A DNA stretch of 38,446 nt from Succinivibrio dextrinosolvens DSM 3072 (GTDB lineage: Bacteria > Pseudomonadota > Gammaproteobacteria > Enterobacterales > Succinivibrionaceae). Position 1 is the first letter of the stretch. Each line of letters opens with the position of its first letter. Made by a program: the position numbers and the translations under genes. The DNA is taken from assembly GCF_900167015.1 (NCBI RefSeq), contig NZ_FUXX01000024.1, positions 1 through 38,446 of the forward strand. Reading direction: 5' to 3'. Positions 23,620 through 33,503 of this stretch are shown piece after piece. The notes under the pieces are model-generated. The model was not told where the DNA came from, searched no databases, and was given only the letters and a program-made list of their open reading frames with translations.

Positions 23620-25122
23620 CTAATTCAGTTTGTACAGACTGTGCTCTTTAAGAATCTTAGAAGCAAACTCCTCATCCGCATGAGAGATTCTGTCATTGTT
23701 CTTGATGTCTATAAGCTCATCAAGAATCTTATTTTTCTTAGAAATGATTCTATTTCCCTTAAACAGTTCAATAGAGGTACTACTTAAAACCTGACCAAAG
23801 ATTTCAGGGAAACTATTCTCAACATAGTGCGGAATAAACACATATAGCTCATTGTTTATAGCGGTACAATAATCACCTCCCTGCTTAGGAGAGAACCTCA
23901 AAATACATTCCTCTATTGAAATCTCATCCTTAGGAGAAAGTATCAATAGACAGGCCTTAATATTCTCATCATTGATATGCATACTTACTATTGAGTAAAT
24001 CTTATTCACAAAGACATCAGGATAAAGAAAGCCATTCTCTTCTTTAGCCACCAGATGATAAGATTCGATTATGTTTTCAAAGGAAGGATTTAAAGCCTTG
24101 CTCATGGTCATAGACTTTAGAGAAGGAAGCATTGCATTGATATAATCACTGTTTGAAGTTGCCTCAAAAATGAAGTTTGTTCCACACTCGAGGAAGAATG
24201 ACCTTACACATGATTCTACCTTTTGAACCTTTTCAATAATGATAATCTTTAAAAAATTACCTCGACTGGTTCTAAGTTCATAAATCTGTTTACCCAGAGA
24301 ATCGACCTGATCTCGCGAAGACAGACAGAAAATCAGCGTTGCGGCAATAGCCTTCTGAGAGGCATCTGCAAAGAGATCCTCATTGGAATTGTAAAAGTGT
24401 ATTGAATTAAATAGAGACTTATCGATTTCGAGAGCATCAACATGGGTATAGCAGATTGAATTATCAATTGCATTATCAATGCTGTTATTGTCTATCTTAA
24501 ACTCATATCCCTTAGGACCAAGCTTTAATAGCGACTCACCGTGAGAGAATACACCCTCATTATTTCGCCACATCTTGGTATCCAGCTTTAAATCAGCTCC
24601 GTCATAGCTTAATACAGCAAGACCTGAAATATAATGACTCTTTTTTGAGATCTTCTTTACAAGCATTTCAGGATGTTCGCCGAAGCTTACAAACAGAATT
24701 GCAGTATTGAATCTTGAAGCAAAAATAGAAAACTTTGAAAGAAGCTTGTCCAGCTCTTTACCTTCATATGGCAGTAAGGAAATCTCGTCAAACAAAACAA
24801 TAATGAATGAATTTTCCTTGGTCATTTTCATGAACTTAAAGTCATTCACCAGAGTTTTCAGAAGATTGTTCTTATTTCTGTTTCTAAAAACTTCAGCATC
24901 TATTCTCAGTAGATAATCAAGATCATAGCCCTGAATAAAGAACTCTTCTCTATCCACATCACTGACTACAAAATAGCGGTTATAGGAAACACTGGAATTA
25001 TGATACAGACATGATAAGGATACGTTTATTGCAATATTACGGTTAGAACAGGCAACATAGGAAACACTTCCGTTTTGTAATTCCTGAAGTTCCATAACAA
25101 GATTCTGTATACCAAGATACAT
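23620..25122 (-). CDS. bcsE: BcsE-like cellulose secretion accessory protein
   Basis: 500 residues from the ATG after AAAGGG; a GTG at 25150-25152 would add ten residues. E. coli BcsE has 523. From memory of that protein, alignment is clear over the central REC-like part (ATLIFCLSSRDQVDSLGKQI against ATVVFSLQQNAQIEPLARSI; LECGTNFIF against LACGANMVI) and the GIL domain (from about residue 370). The N-terminal third keeps a degenerate NTPase-like fold (SFIIVLFDEISLL). BcsE binds cyclic-di-GMP and boosts cellulose synthase assembly. Here the GIL RxGD site reads Q414-G-G-D417 and the second RxxD reads E303-S-C-V306, so both arginines are replaced. The gene is AT-rich and no bcsA/B/Q/R/C/G is in the window. 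Confidence 0.78.
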   Translation of the reverse strand: MYLGIQNLVMELQELQNGSVSYVACSNRNIAINVSLSCLYHNSSVSYNRYFVVSDVDREEFFIQGYDLDYLLRIDAEVFRNRNKNNLLKTLVNDFKFMKMTKENSFIIVLFDEISLLPYEGKELDKLLSKFSIFASRFNTAILFVSFGEHPEMLVKKISKKSHYISGLAVLSYDGADLKLDTKMWRNNEGVFSHGESLLKLGPKGYEFKIDNNSIDNAIDNSICYTHVDALEIDKSLFNSIHFYNSNEDLFADASQKAIAATLIFCLSSRDQVDSLGKQIYELRTSRGNFLKIIIIEKVQKVESCVRSFFLECGTNFIFEATSNSDYINAMLPSLKSMTMSKALNPSFENIIESYHLVAKEENGFLYPDVFVNKIYSIVSMHINDENIKACLLILSPKDEISIEECILRFSPKQGGDYCTAINNELYVFIPHYVENSFPEIFGQVLSSTSIELFKGNRIISKKNKILDELIDIKNNDRISHADEEFASKILKEHSLYKLN

Positions 25123-25322
25123 AGGCTGCCCTTTGAAAAATAAACAATACACTCTTTAACTAAGGGTAGATTATAAATAGCCTTTTTTCAGAGAAACTTT
25201 TTAAAAATGAAGGGTAAATTCATATAATTTTGACAAAAGAACATAAAAAATTTTTCCGAATGTTGCAGAATATATTAGTCAACTATAAAAATAATCCCTT
25301 AAAACAGGTAAGGAATATAACT

Positions 25323-25877
25323 ATGAAAACAGCTTTAATTTTATATACCAACGGAACCGAAGATATTGAGGTTACTGCCGCTCTGGATGTACTACATAGA
25401 GGTGGTGTAAAAATAACAACTGCCGCTGTTTCAGATGAAAGCTCAAGAATGGTAGCTCTTGCCCATGGAACTGTTGCTGTATGTGACACCAATATCGATG
25501 AACTTGAGGGAGAATTTGATCTGATAGTTGTTCCAGGCGGTCCAGGCACAAAATACATGGGACAGAACGATAAGGTAATTGAGTTACTAAAAGCTCAGAA
25601 GAATAAAGGTAAACTTATCGGAGCCATCTGTGCTGCGCCGGGAGTTGTTCTCTACTCTCATGGACTAATTGATGATAAAACAACAGCATCATGCTATCCA
25701 GGCTGTGAATGTGGCAAGAACTTCAGCAAGCAGGGCGTTTCAATATCAGAGGATGGAAAAATTATTACAGCAAGATCTGCTCATTATGCGATCGCCTTTG
25801 GACTAGAAATGCTAAAAGCTCTATCAGGTGAAGAGGTATCTCTCAAAGTAGCAAGAGATCTGCTAGTTATCGAATAG
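25323..25877 (+). CDS. DJ-1/PfpI family protein (YajL-like)
   Basis: 184 residues from MKTALILYTNGTEDIE; AAGGAA lies upstream of this ATG. An earlier in-frame TTG at 25230 would add 31 residues not found in the family. The nucleophile elbow GAICAAP holds Cys103, with Glu13 or Glu16 near the N-terminus and PGGPGTKYM before it. The end (SAHYAIAFGLEMLKAL) matches the YajL/DJ-1 pattern GTAIDFGLKII. DJ-1 proteins act in oxidative or carbonyl stress; the exact activity is debated. It is divergent from bcsE and convergent with lonH. Confidence 0.88.
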   Translation: MKTALILYTNGTEDIEVTAALDVLHRGGVKITTAAVSDESSRMVALAHGTVAVCDTNIDELEGEFDLIVVPGGPGTKYMGQNDKVIELLKAQKNKGKLIGAICAAPGVVLYSHGLIDDKTTASCYPGCECGKNFSKQGVSISEDGKIITARSAHYAIAFGLEMLKALSGEEVSLKVARDLLVIE

Positions 25878-25915
25878 TTTCAGCAGAATACAAATACTTC
25901 TAATACACCATTAGA

Positions 25916-25954
25916 AAATAGCCTTCTCAATTTTAAGAAGGCTATTTTTATTTT
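25916..25954. terminator. Bidirectional terminator between yajL-like gene and lonH
   Basis: AAATAGCCTTCT (25916-25927), loop CAATTTTA, AGAAGGCTATTT (25936-25947), then TTATTTT; on the minus strand the stem is followed by TCTAA after TTTT. Serves convergent genes. Confidence 0.88.
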
Positions 25955-25981
25955 AAATGTCAAAAAGATATTTTTTAAAGG

Positions 25982-27556
25982 TTAGAAGAACTTCCACCAA
26001 GGGCGAGCATTCTTGCCGTTGCCAATCTCATCAAGTCTGGTACAGATCTTAGAACATATTGAATTCTCAATAGAACTGTCACCCCATGGAGTCTTAAGCA
26101 GAAGCTTTGCAGCACCAGTTACATGAGATACCACATAAATATGGAACTTACCTTCCTTAACAGCAGAAATCACAGAGCCTCTCAGAACCAGCTGATCAAC
26201 GCATGAAGCAGGTATAATTACGCCCTGAGTACCAGTAAGACCATGCAAACGACAAATCTTAAAGAAGCCTTCAATCTTCTCGTTCACCCCTCCCACAGGC
26301 TGAACATCACCGAACTGATCTACAGCACCAGTTACAGCTAAATCCTGACGGATAGGTAAATCAGATAAAGCAGAGATAACAGCACATAAGCCTGTCAGTG
26401 ATGCTGAATCACCATCAATCTCACTGTAAGACTGCTCGAATACCAGGCTCGCTGATACTGGCAGAGGCTGTTCTGCACCGAATTCATTTGAAAGGAAGCC
26501 ATTGATAATCATCATGGCCTTTGCATGAATCTGACCAGCCAGCTCAGCCTTTCGCTCAATATCAATAACATCCCCTTCACCACCGGCACGCAGTGTAGCT
26601 GTAATTCTTACAGGTTCGCCATACTCGTATGAGGTGCCGGCAGTCTCAATTACACTAAGACCGTTAATCTGGCCTATTTCCTCACCCTCAGTTGCAAGAA
26701 GGATCTGATTGTCTCTATGATTGCGAAGCTCAAGCTCTGCAAAATAATTGATTCGATAATCCTCAGCCGCAATTGCCTTGAGAACAGAGATATTATCTAC
26801 TGTATTCCCCTTTGCATAACGGTTGGCTGCTATAACCAGAGTACAAAGTCTTATTTCAGGAATTCCAAGCCATCTTCTATCCCCTGACTGTCTTGAAGAC
26901 CAGATACACAGAAGCTCAATTGCTTCCTGAGAGAATGGAGAGAGTTTGTATTTATCAACATAGCTTGCAACCAGTGAGGCCATAAGCTCAACACCGCCAG
27001 CAATAGGAAACTCCATGACAATATCTGATCTTAGAACATTATCAAGTGAAGGCCAGATCATCTGAAGAGAGGCACATTCAGTTGCATCGCCGCATAGGAT
27101 GAGTTTAAGTCCTTCATTCTGCGCAATGCAGGCATCAGACATATTCAGCCATTTAGGATGATCAAGAAGATGAGAACAAGGCATGATAACAAAACCTTTA
27201 GAGGTAAGAACTCCATCTTCCTTGTCATTACCGAAAAATTCAAACTTGGTTGGGGCATAGGCAATTGTTGGTTCCTGCCCTGCCAGCTCGACAACAAGCT
27301 CATGTGCAATTTCAATAGTATTAACTCTTGAACTTCCACATATCATCAGAATTTTTGAATAAGGGTTATTTATAAGTTCTTTTACTGCATTTCTAGCTCT
27401 CAGCTGAAGCCTGGCAAAAGAACGAGGCTTAAAATCGCCTGTATCTTTAAAATCTTTTCTTTCAATAACAGGCAGTAAATCCTGATATTCAAGCTCAACA
27501 ATTGCATCAGCAGCATTCTGAGCTTCTTCTGTTGCTTCTGTAAAAACGTACTTCAA
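25982..27556 (-). CDS. lonH: Lon-like protease LonH/YcbZ
   Basis: About 524 residues from a TTG at 27554-27556 preceded by AAGGT; a TTG at 27581-27583, inside the end of tamB and without a ribosome site, would add nine residues. The C-terminal half is a Lon proteolytic domain: Ser384 in SEIDGDSASLTG and Lys427 in GGVNEKIEGFF, 43 residues apart as in Lon. EQSYSEIDGDSAS, TGAVDQFGDVQPVGG and ETEGEEIGQINGLSVIE-like segments are almost those of E. coli YcbZ. The N-terminal part keeps an AAA-like fold without a Walker A motif, as in YcbZ. In E. coli the gene lies by fabA; here it is the last gene after tamA-tamB. Confidence 0.9.
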   Translation of the reverse strand: MKYVFTEATEEAQNAADAIVELEYQDLLPVIERKDFKDTGDFKPRSFARLQLRARNAVKELINNPYSKILMICGSSRVNTIEIAHELVVELAGQEPTIAYAPTKFEFFGNDKEDGVLTSKGFVIMPCSHLLDHPKWLNMSDACIAQNEGLKLILCGDATECASLQMIWPSLDNVLRSDIVMEFPIAGGVELMASLVASYVDKYKLSPFSQEAIELLCIWSSRQSGDRRWLGIPEIRLCTLVIAANRYAKGNTVDNISVLKAIAAEDYRINYFAELELRNHRDNQILLATEGEEIGQINGLSVIETAGTSYEYGEPVRITATLRAGGEGDVIDIERKAELAGQIHAKAMMIINGFLSNEFGAEQPLPVSASLVFEQSYSEIDGDSASLTGLCAVISALSDLPIRQDLAVTGAVDQFGDVQPVGGVNEKIEGFFKICRLHGLTGTQGVIIPASCVDQLVLRGSVISAVKEGKFHIYVVSHVTGAAKLLLKTPWGDSSIENSICSKICTRLDEIGNGKNARPWWKFF

Positions 27557-27569
27557 GTTTTCTACCTTA

Positions 27570-30500
27570 TTAATTAGTCTCAAAACTGTAGATTAAATTT
27601 ACCGACTGATCGATTGATGAAACGAATTCAGCGTACAGCTTTCTTACTAATTCATACCTGATCTTAAATTCATTAACCGAGTTATAAATACCATATCCAT
27701 ATGAAAGACGCAATCTGTTGTTCACATAGGTTTGAACTTCAACCTGAGTTTCATCACCACTTCCGGATGAGCCCAGCTGAACTCCATCCATACCGAAAAT
27801 TCCAACAACAGAATTCAGCATTCCAGCTGTTGTTCCAAGTCCCAGAGACATTAAAAGCTGAGCACTTGAGGCATCAGAATTACCAGAAGCGTTTCTCTCA
27901 AGGCCATGTCCGTATAGAAGGTAACTTAAAATCTCGTTCTTACTCATTGCAGGCTTTGAGAACAGAGTAATCTCAGGGTTCTCTGCGTAACCTGACACCT
28001 TTACTCCTGCAAGAACATCATCATCGATTGCACTTGGATCTGCTACAACCTCAACATCTAAGGCAGGATTGGTAATATCTCCCTTAAAGATTGCATGAGC
28101 ATGATTAAAGATGAACTTATGTCCGTACATATCCGCTCTGGCATGCTCAAGAGAAACCTTTCCTGAAGATATAACCTTCTTTGAGTCTGAAGACTTATGA
28201 ATCTTTACTCCACCAACAACATTAGATCTAAGGCCCATTGCATTGACTTTTACATTGTCGCCAAGGTTGATTTCCACATCAATTAACATGTCGTTATTGA
28301 TTGAGGCTGCTTTTTTCTTGTCGATCATCATACCTCTCAGGTTGGTATTCGAATCGACAAATATCTCATCCTTAGAAGGGGCAATGCTCTTATTATCAAG
28401 AGATTTGAATTTAATCATGGCTCGAGGAATATCTACTTTTCCTGTTACCTTTATAATCTCGTCAAGCTCGCACAGAGTATGAATATCTGCAACAGCTTCA
28501 CCGTAGGTTAGAAGGAAGAATGGAAGACTTACAGCATCAAGCTGAAGTTTACCCTTTGCAGATTCTGACCAGTCAAGATTGCCTCCAAGATTCAAATCTG
28601 AATCATTCATAGTGAAGACACCTTTCACCGTTCCTTTTGAACCATCGGCCTTTACATGCACATCAAATTTACTGATTTCACCGATACTGAGGCTTGGATC
28701 AGCCTTTCCATTAACATTTATATCACCAAAAATTAACGGAGCAGCCAGAGTTCCATCAAGCTTTGCATTAATATTGGCTCTGCCTTCAAGCATGTTTAGC
28801 TGTTTAGTAGCTGCAGTGAACAGATCAAGATTCAGATCCTTCAGAACTACACTGCCGGAGAGTCGCTTTTTAGAATAAGGCTCTGAAACAGCAGCACTGA
28901 CATTTAAAGTACCAAGATCCTTTCTAAGCTCTACATTAAGATCTGTAACCAGGTTCCTAGCATCCGCATCAAAGTTCAGGTGAATGAGTTTGAATGGCAT
29001 AAAACTCGAGTATGCAGCAACCATTCCGTTCTCAGACTTAATATCACCCTTTATATTTGGGATGCCGTTATTAACATTAATATCTGAATGCATGGAAACT
29101 CGTCCTGCGAGTTTCACCTCATCCGGAAGATATTTGTTTACAAACTGAAGATTCATTTTATCCAGATCTAAAACGGTCTTTAATAAACCCGGACCAAACA
29201 GAATCTCTGTTGAGGTAAGTGTAGAGTTGCCATCAGAAATAGAAACCGGAGAAACATGACCTTTTCTGCTGTTCAAATCATAGTTAATCTGAATAGGATC
29301 CTTAATTGAGATCGGATCAATCACGTTGGAAACTACCAGCATATTCATGATCTTGGCTGAATACAGCTTCTTTACTTCATCAAAAGAACCTTCTGCAGAT
29401 ACGTAGCTGCCGCCACCGGAACCACATGACAAGGTCAGACGGTGATGAGGAAGATCTCCCGAAAAATCAAGAGAACACTTCTTATAAGGCTTAATATACT
29501 TTGACACCATAACAGAGTTGGCGATCATTGATAGATTCATGTGCTCTGAGGCCAGATCTACAACTGAATCGAAAACAAAGTTAGAAAGGAAAATATTATT
29601 CACAAAGAATCGTTCTGATTTTCCTGCTAGAGCAATTTTTGGAGCTTTAGCATCTCCGCTTACAACAAGACGACCTGTAAAACTTCCCTTGGAGCCAGGA
29701 ATAATGAGTGACAGATCTGGAAGTTCAAAAGTTCCATCCAAAAAGGAACTGTCACTGAGATTACCGGTAAGATAAACATTGTTCTCTTTCTGCTTGAATG
29801 CAAAAGTGTCAACATGGAAACCTGTATCTGAGACACCTGTAAAATCCTTGATTACCAGCTCAGATGGATGTGAATTCAGGTTAAATTTTGCATTAACATG
29901 ATCAACACCAACTTCCACTGACTTTGAATCAGAATCAGAAAATACTCTGAACTGGGAATCCAGATCCAGTCCGCCGCGGAGGAACTCAGATAAATCCCCA
30001 GCATCATCAGCCTTGAAACTAACCTTTCCGTCAAAGCCGACTTTTTTATCAAAAGAGAAAAGTCCTTCAACCTTACCTTTAACAGAGCGCTCTCCTAGAG
30101 AGCCGGTCATATCAAAGCTGTGAATATTAAAGTCTGAGGTGGTCAGAGTTGAGTCAAGATTCAGCTTTACCTTCTTAAAGCCATGACCAGAGAAAATAGT
30201 AGAAAGCTTAACAGGCATCTCTTTGAAGATTGCGCCTTCAAGAGAAAAATCGAGCTTATTAAAGCTAAACTGATTCTTCTTTAAGTCCTCTTCATTGATA
30301 CTTGAAGAAAGGCCGGTCTCTACAGACTCAATACTGGAAACAACATCCTTAACACTTTCATTATCCAGAGAAGTTTTTGCTTTTTTGAGTAAATCATCGC
30401 CATCAACAAGCGGAAAAGTAACCCTGTCAGATTTAACAGAAAGATAAACAGGTACCTCGTTGGATAACGTATTGATTCTTGCCTTGACTGCAACCTCTTT

Positions 30501-31532
30501 AGGAGTGTTTATGTTTGCATCAAGATTCAGATCAACAAGATCTCCTTTTAGAGTGCCTTCACCGGTAAGACCATATAATGAGGACTCATAATGCTCAAGA
30601 TTGTATTTTGTCTTATAGCCGACACCAGATACCACAAAGTTCATGTTGTAGTAATCAACAAAATCCATGGTACCAGAAACGCTGACCTCTCCTAGAGGAT
30701 GACAGGCTCTGATGGAGAACACTTTAAGCAGAGTATGTTCCCACAAGGCGTTTACAGATGCATCAATAAGACCTGTATCGTAGCCATCCTGATAATATCT
30801 GCCCTGCTTGATTTTCAGATTATATAAGGCGGCATTCAATGGAAGATCAATGTCGGTAATCTTTTCAATGGCCCCGTTTCCATTATCAAAGGTCAGAATT
30901 TCAGGTAGGTTATTAGGCTCTGGAGTATCATCGCCTGTGTATTTAAGATGAACCGATGGATTTTCTATAACACCAGAAGTTATTCCTGCAAAATCATCAT
31001 GAGCCTCTAAAACAAGATCTGCTGAAGGAACTCTTACATCAACAATATCTGATAGATAAGCAAAATTCTTTAATTTTAAAGAGTTAATTGCAATCTTAAC
31101 CAGAAAATCAAGACGGAACGGAGTATCATCTTCAACCTCAGATTCATCTTCAGATTCTTCTGAATCATCAGAGTTGTAAACAAGCTCGACCTCCAGCTTG
31201 TCTGCGTTCAGATGGTCTATTTTAAAGACGTCGGTAGAAAGGTATCCTAGTGCATGATATTTAAGATCAATGCTGTTGGCTCGGACTATAACCACATCCT
31301 TTACATTGACTTCAAAATAGCTGTCGGTCTTAAATCCGTCTAAGACAGAACCTTCATCTATATCAGCAGTAATGGTAAGCACATCGGATAGGCTGCTGTT
31401 AACTTTTGAAATAATGTACTTCATGCCCGACGTTGTAGACAGGACATAATACAGAACGGCCCCGACTGTCAGCATCAGGACAGTTAAAATCACAGCAGAA
31501 TATTTTAAGGTCTTTTTTAATCTAACATTCAT
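27570..31532 (-). CDS. tamB: Translocation and assembly module protein TamB
   Basis: 1320 residues (E. coli 1259). One N-terminal membrane anchor (~10-30, VILTVLMLTVGAVLYYV), then a very long run of beta strands forming the hydrophobic groove of AsmA-like bridge proteins, and the C-terminal DUF490 region with NEILSYLLYGHGLERN and the final RLSYGYGIYNSVNEFKIRYEL. TamB spans the periplasm and works with TamA in outer-membrane protein and phospholipid transport. An acidic stretch (~105-125, Asp/Glu/Ser-rich) is a local peculiarity. The start is two bases after the tamA stop, so translation is coupled. Confidence 0.93.
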   Translation of the reverse strand: MNVRLKKTLKYSAVILTVLMLTVGAVLYYVLSTTSGMKYIISKVNSSLSDVLTITADIDEGSVLDGFKTDSYFEVNVKDVVIVRANSIDLKYHALGYLSTDVFKIDHLNADKLEVELVYNSDDSEESEDESEVEDDTPFRLDFLVKIAINSLKLKNFAYLSDIVDVRVPSADLVLEAHDDFAGITSGVIENPSVHLKYTGDDTPEPNNLPEILTFDNGNGAIEKITDIDLPLNAALYNLKIKQGRYYQDGYDTGLIDASVNALWEHTLLKVFSIRACHPLGEVSVSGTMDFVDYYNMNFVVSGVGYKTKYNLEHYESSLYGLTGEGTLKGDLVDLNLDANINTPKEVAVKARINTLSNEVPVYLSVKSDRVTFPLVDGDDLLKKAKTSLDNESVKDVVSSIESVETGLSSSINEEDLKKNQFSFNKLDFSLEGAIFKEMPVKLSTIFSGHGFKKVKLNLDSTLTTSDFNIHSFDMTGSLGERSVKGKVEGLFSFDKKVGFDGKVSFKADDAGDLSEFLRGGLDLDSQFRVFSDSDSKSVEVGVDHVNAKFNLNSHPSELVIKDFTGVSDTGFHVDTFAFKQKENNVYLTGNLSDSSFLDGTFELPDLSLIIPGSKGSFTGRLVVSGDAKAPKIALAGKSERFFVNNIFLSNFVFDSVVDLASEHMNLSMIANSVMVSKYIKPYKKCSLDFSGDLPHHRLTLSCGSGGGSYVSAEGSFDEVKKLYSAKIMNMLVVSNVIDPISIKDPIQINYDLNSRKGHVSPVSISDGNSTLTSTEILFGPGLLKTVLDLDKMNLQFVNKYLPDEVKLAGRVSMHSDINVNNGIPNIKGDIKSENGMVAAYSSFMPFKLIHLNFDADARNLVTDLNVELRKDLGTLNVSAAVSEPYSKKRLSGSVVLKDLNLDLFTAATKQLNMLEGRANINAKLDGTLAAPLIFGDINVNGKADPSLSIGEISKFDVHVKADGSKGTVKGVFTMNDSDLNLGGNLDWSESAKGKLQLDAVSLPFFLLTYGEAVADIHTLCELDEIIKVTGKVDIPRAMIKFKSLDNKSIAPSKDEIFVDSNTNLRGMMIDKKKAASINNDMLIDVEINLGDNVKVNAMGLRSNVVGGVKIHKSSDSKKVISSGKVSLEHARADMYGHKFIFNHAHAIFKGDITNPALDVEVVADPSAIDDDVLAGVKVSGYAENPEITLFSKPAMSKNEILSYLLYGHGLERNASGNSDASSAQLLMSLGLGTTAGMLNSVVGIFGMDGVQLGSSGSGDETQVEVQTYVNNRLRLSYGYGIYNSVNEFKIRYELVRKLYAEFVSSIDQSVNLIYSFETN

Positions 31533-31534
31533 AC

Positions 31535-33352
31535 TTAAAATTCTGGGCCAAACTGGAGATGCAGTCTTAATCCGCGCTTATCACGGTGGTTATCAATTCC
31601 ACATGCCACATCAAGCTTGGCAATACCATATGGAGTTATATATCTGAAACCAACACCAGGACCAAACAGTAGATGACGGTCATTTTTATAGTTATTTGTA
31701 ACTATTGCAGAGTCCAGGAATACAGCACCACGTGCGTTCTGCATACCTATAGGAAATTCAAACTCTGCGGTTGCAGCAGACATATATCTTGAACCAGTCA
31801 GTTCATCTTTAGCATTTCTTGTTGACTGGCTCTTATAACCAAAGCCTCTGAGGTTCTGGTCACCACCGGCGAAATATCGCATTGAAGGAGGAACTTTTCC
31901 TGCATCAAAACCTAAATTTGCGCCCTGATATAACTTATATAAAAATCTTGTGTTCTCTGAAGGAGATAATACACCTTTGAAGGTCAGCTCACTCTTCCAG
32001 AAAGTCAAATCTGAGACCGCCTTCGTAGCAAATTTGTTATCCCATACAATTGAATAACCGGCTCGAGGATCAAGTCCTCCGGTCGTAGTTCTCATGGAGA
32101 TCATGGTTCCAAGCATGGTATTGAAGGAATGACCTTTTTCGTCTGACTGAGTATAGTCTTCATACTCTGAGGCAACATAATAATCACGACGCCATTTTCC
32201 GACCAGATTGGCAACATAGTGGAAGGATGCGTGAGAAATATCCGACAGAGTATCATTCAGATCAATTCTGGTCTGAGCAAGTTTTATAAAGAAATAGTCA
32301 AGATTAGGATTCTTATGAGGAATCTTATAAATAGCCTGAGCTGTCTTCTTTTTCTGAGATGCTCTTATAAATGATGAGAATGAATGTCCGTGAGAACTGA
32401 TAAGAGGCTTATCCCAGCCTAATAATCCGCGGATTCCTTCATCTGTTGAATAGCCTATACCTACCCTATACTGATTCTTAGCCTGTCTTTCAAGCCCCAG
32501 TTTCACTGGAACATAACCGTCCTTTCTGTCTTCAACGATTGGCTGAACATCAACCGATCTGTAGTAGTTTGTCTGAGACAGAGAGGTGGAGAAGTTACCT
32601 AAAGTCGCAGAAGAGAATGCATCCCCTTCCTTAAAGTTAATCAGCGACCTTGATGGCTTTAAGAGCCATTCTGTTTTCTCATCTGTTATAAGCTTTCCAA
32701 ACTTGTATCTTTTGCCTGTATCGTAGATTAGGACAATGTCAGCCGCATTCTGCTCCTGATATACAAGAATTCTTGAACTTATCAGCTTGGAATCAAAGAA
32801 TCCCAATGAGATGGCATTTTCCTTAAGGTCGGTTTTCAGCTTCTCGTATTTACCATGATCCAAAAGGGTATAAGGTCCAATACCGCTCTTCTCGACAATT
32901 CTTTTAAAAGACTGGTAAAAGGCACCTTCACCTAGAATTTCAATCTGAAAATTTCTGATGAAAAGAGGCTTGCCTAAATCAACCTTGGCAACAAGCTGTC
33001 TTGATGGTTCATCTCTTTTTGGATAATCAATATCGATTTTAGGATGATAGTAACCGTAAGAATGAACAGCAAGGGTTATCTTGTCTGTAATTTCCTTTCC
33101 ATACAGTCTGACTTTGTCTTTTGAAATCTGAGGGAGAGAAGAAAGATACCCGTAAACATTGTCTCTTACATCAGGACGGTTGATTCCATCTACCTTGATT
33201 GAAACAGGATTGGAAACAGTACTTGTCGATTTTACAGGCTTACCGTCTGAGGAGCATCCACCAGCTACAGTGACAGCAATAGCGAGAGCACATTCTAAAA
33301 TAAAGGTGCTCTTCCTAATCGAAAATTCAACCTTATGCTGGCGATTAAACAT
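31535..33352 (-). CDS. tamA: Translocation and assembly module protein TamA
   Basis: 605 residues (E. coli 577). Three POTRA domains (~45-280, e.g. GYYHPKID, LKENAISLGFFDSKL, FKEGDAFSSATLGNFSTSLS) precede an Omp85 barrel (~290-605). The barrel loop motif RYFAGGDQNLRGFGY is the conserved RGF turn; the last strand ends LHLQFGPEF with a C-terminal Phe, the OMP signal. The N-terminus is a signal sequence ending VTVAGGCSSDG, which reads as a lipobox with Cys33 rather than an AxA cleavage site; most TamA proteins have the latter. First gene of tamA-tamB-lonH, divergent from carA. Confidence 0.93.
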   Translation of the reverse strand: MFNRQHKVEFSIRKSTFILECALAIAVTVAGGCSSDGKPVKSTSTVSNPVSIKVDGINRPDVRDNVYGYLSSLPQISKDKVRLYGKEITDKITLAVHSYGYYHPKIDIDYPKRDEPSRQLVAKVDLGKPLFIRNFQIEILGEGAFYQSFKRIVEKSGIGPYTLLDHGKYEKLKTDLKENAISLGFFDSKLISSRILVYQEQNAADIVLIYDTGKRYKFGKLITDEKTEWLLKPSRSLINFKEGDAFSSATLGNFSTSLSQTNYYRSVDVQPIVEDRKDGYVPVKLGLERQAKNQYRVGIGYSTDEGIRGLLGWDKPLISSHGHSFSSFIRASQKKKTAQAIYKIPHKNPNLDYFFIKLAQTRIDLNDTLSDISHASFHYVANLVGKWRRDYYVASEYEDYTQSDEKGHSFNTMLGTMISMRTTTGGLDPRAGYSIVWDNKFATKAVSDLTFWKSELTFKGVLSPSENTRFLYKLYQGANLGFDAGKVPPSMRYFAGGDQNLRGFGYKSQSTRNAKDELTGSRYMSAATAEFEFPIGMQNARGAVFLDSAIVTNNYKNDRHLLFGPGVGFRYITPYGIAKLDVACGIDNHRDKRGLRLHLQFGPEF

Positions 33353-33503
33353 TAGTAGAAATCAGTATCCGGATATTATTATTGTTTTTCACACCAATTA
33401 TATCGAACTTTCTTATTTCATTTATAGGAAGCTAAAATAATTGTGAAAAAAAACAAAGAAAAAGGACATGATATAACCAAATTGGTTCAATTCCTTTTTT
33501 TTC

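Noticed and set aside
25230..25322. A 31-residue N-terminal extension of the DJ-1 family protein.
   Set aside because: TTG start without a ribosome site; the ATG at 25323 has AAGGAA and the family N-terminus.
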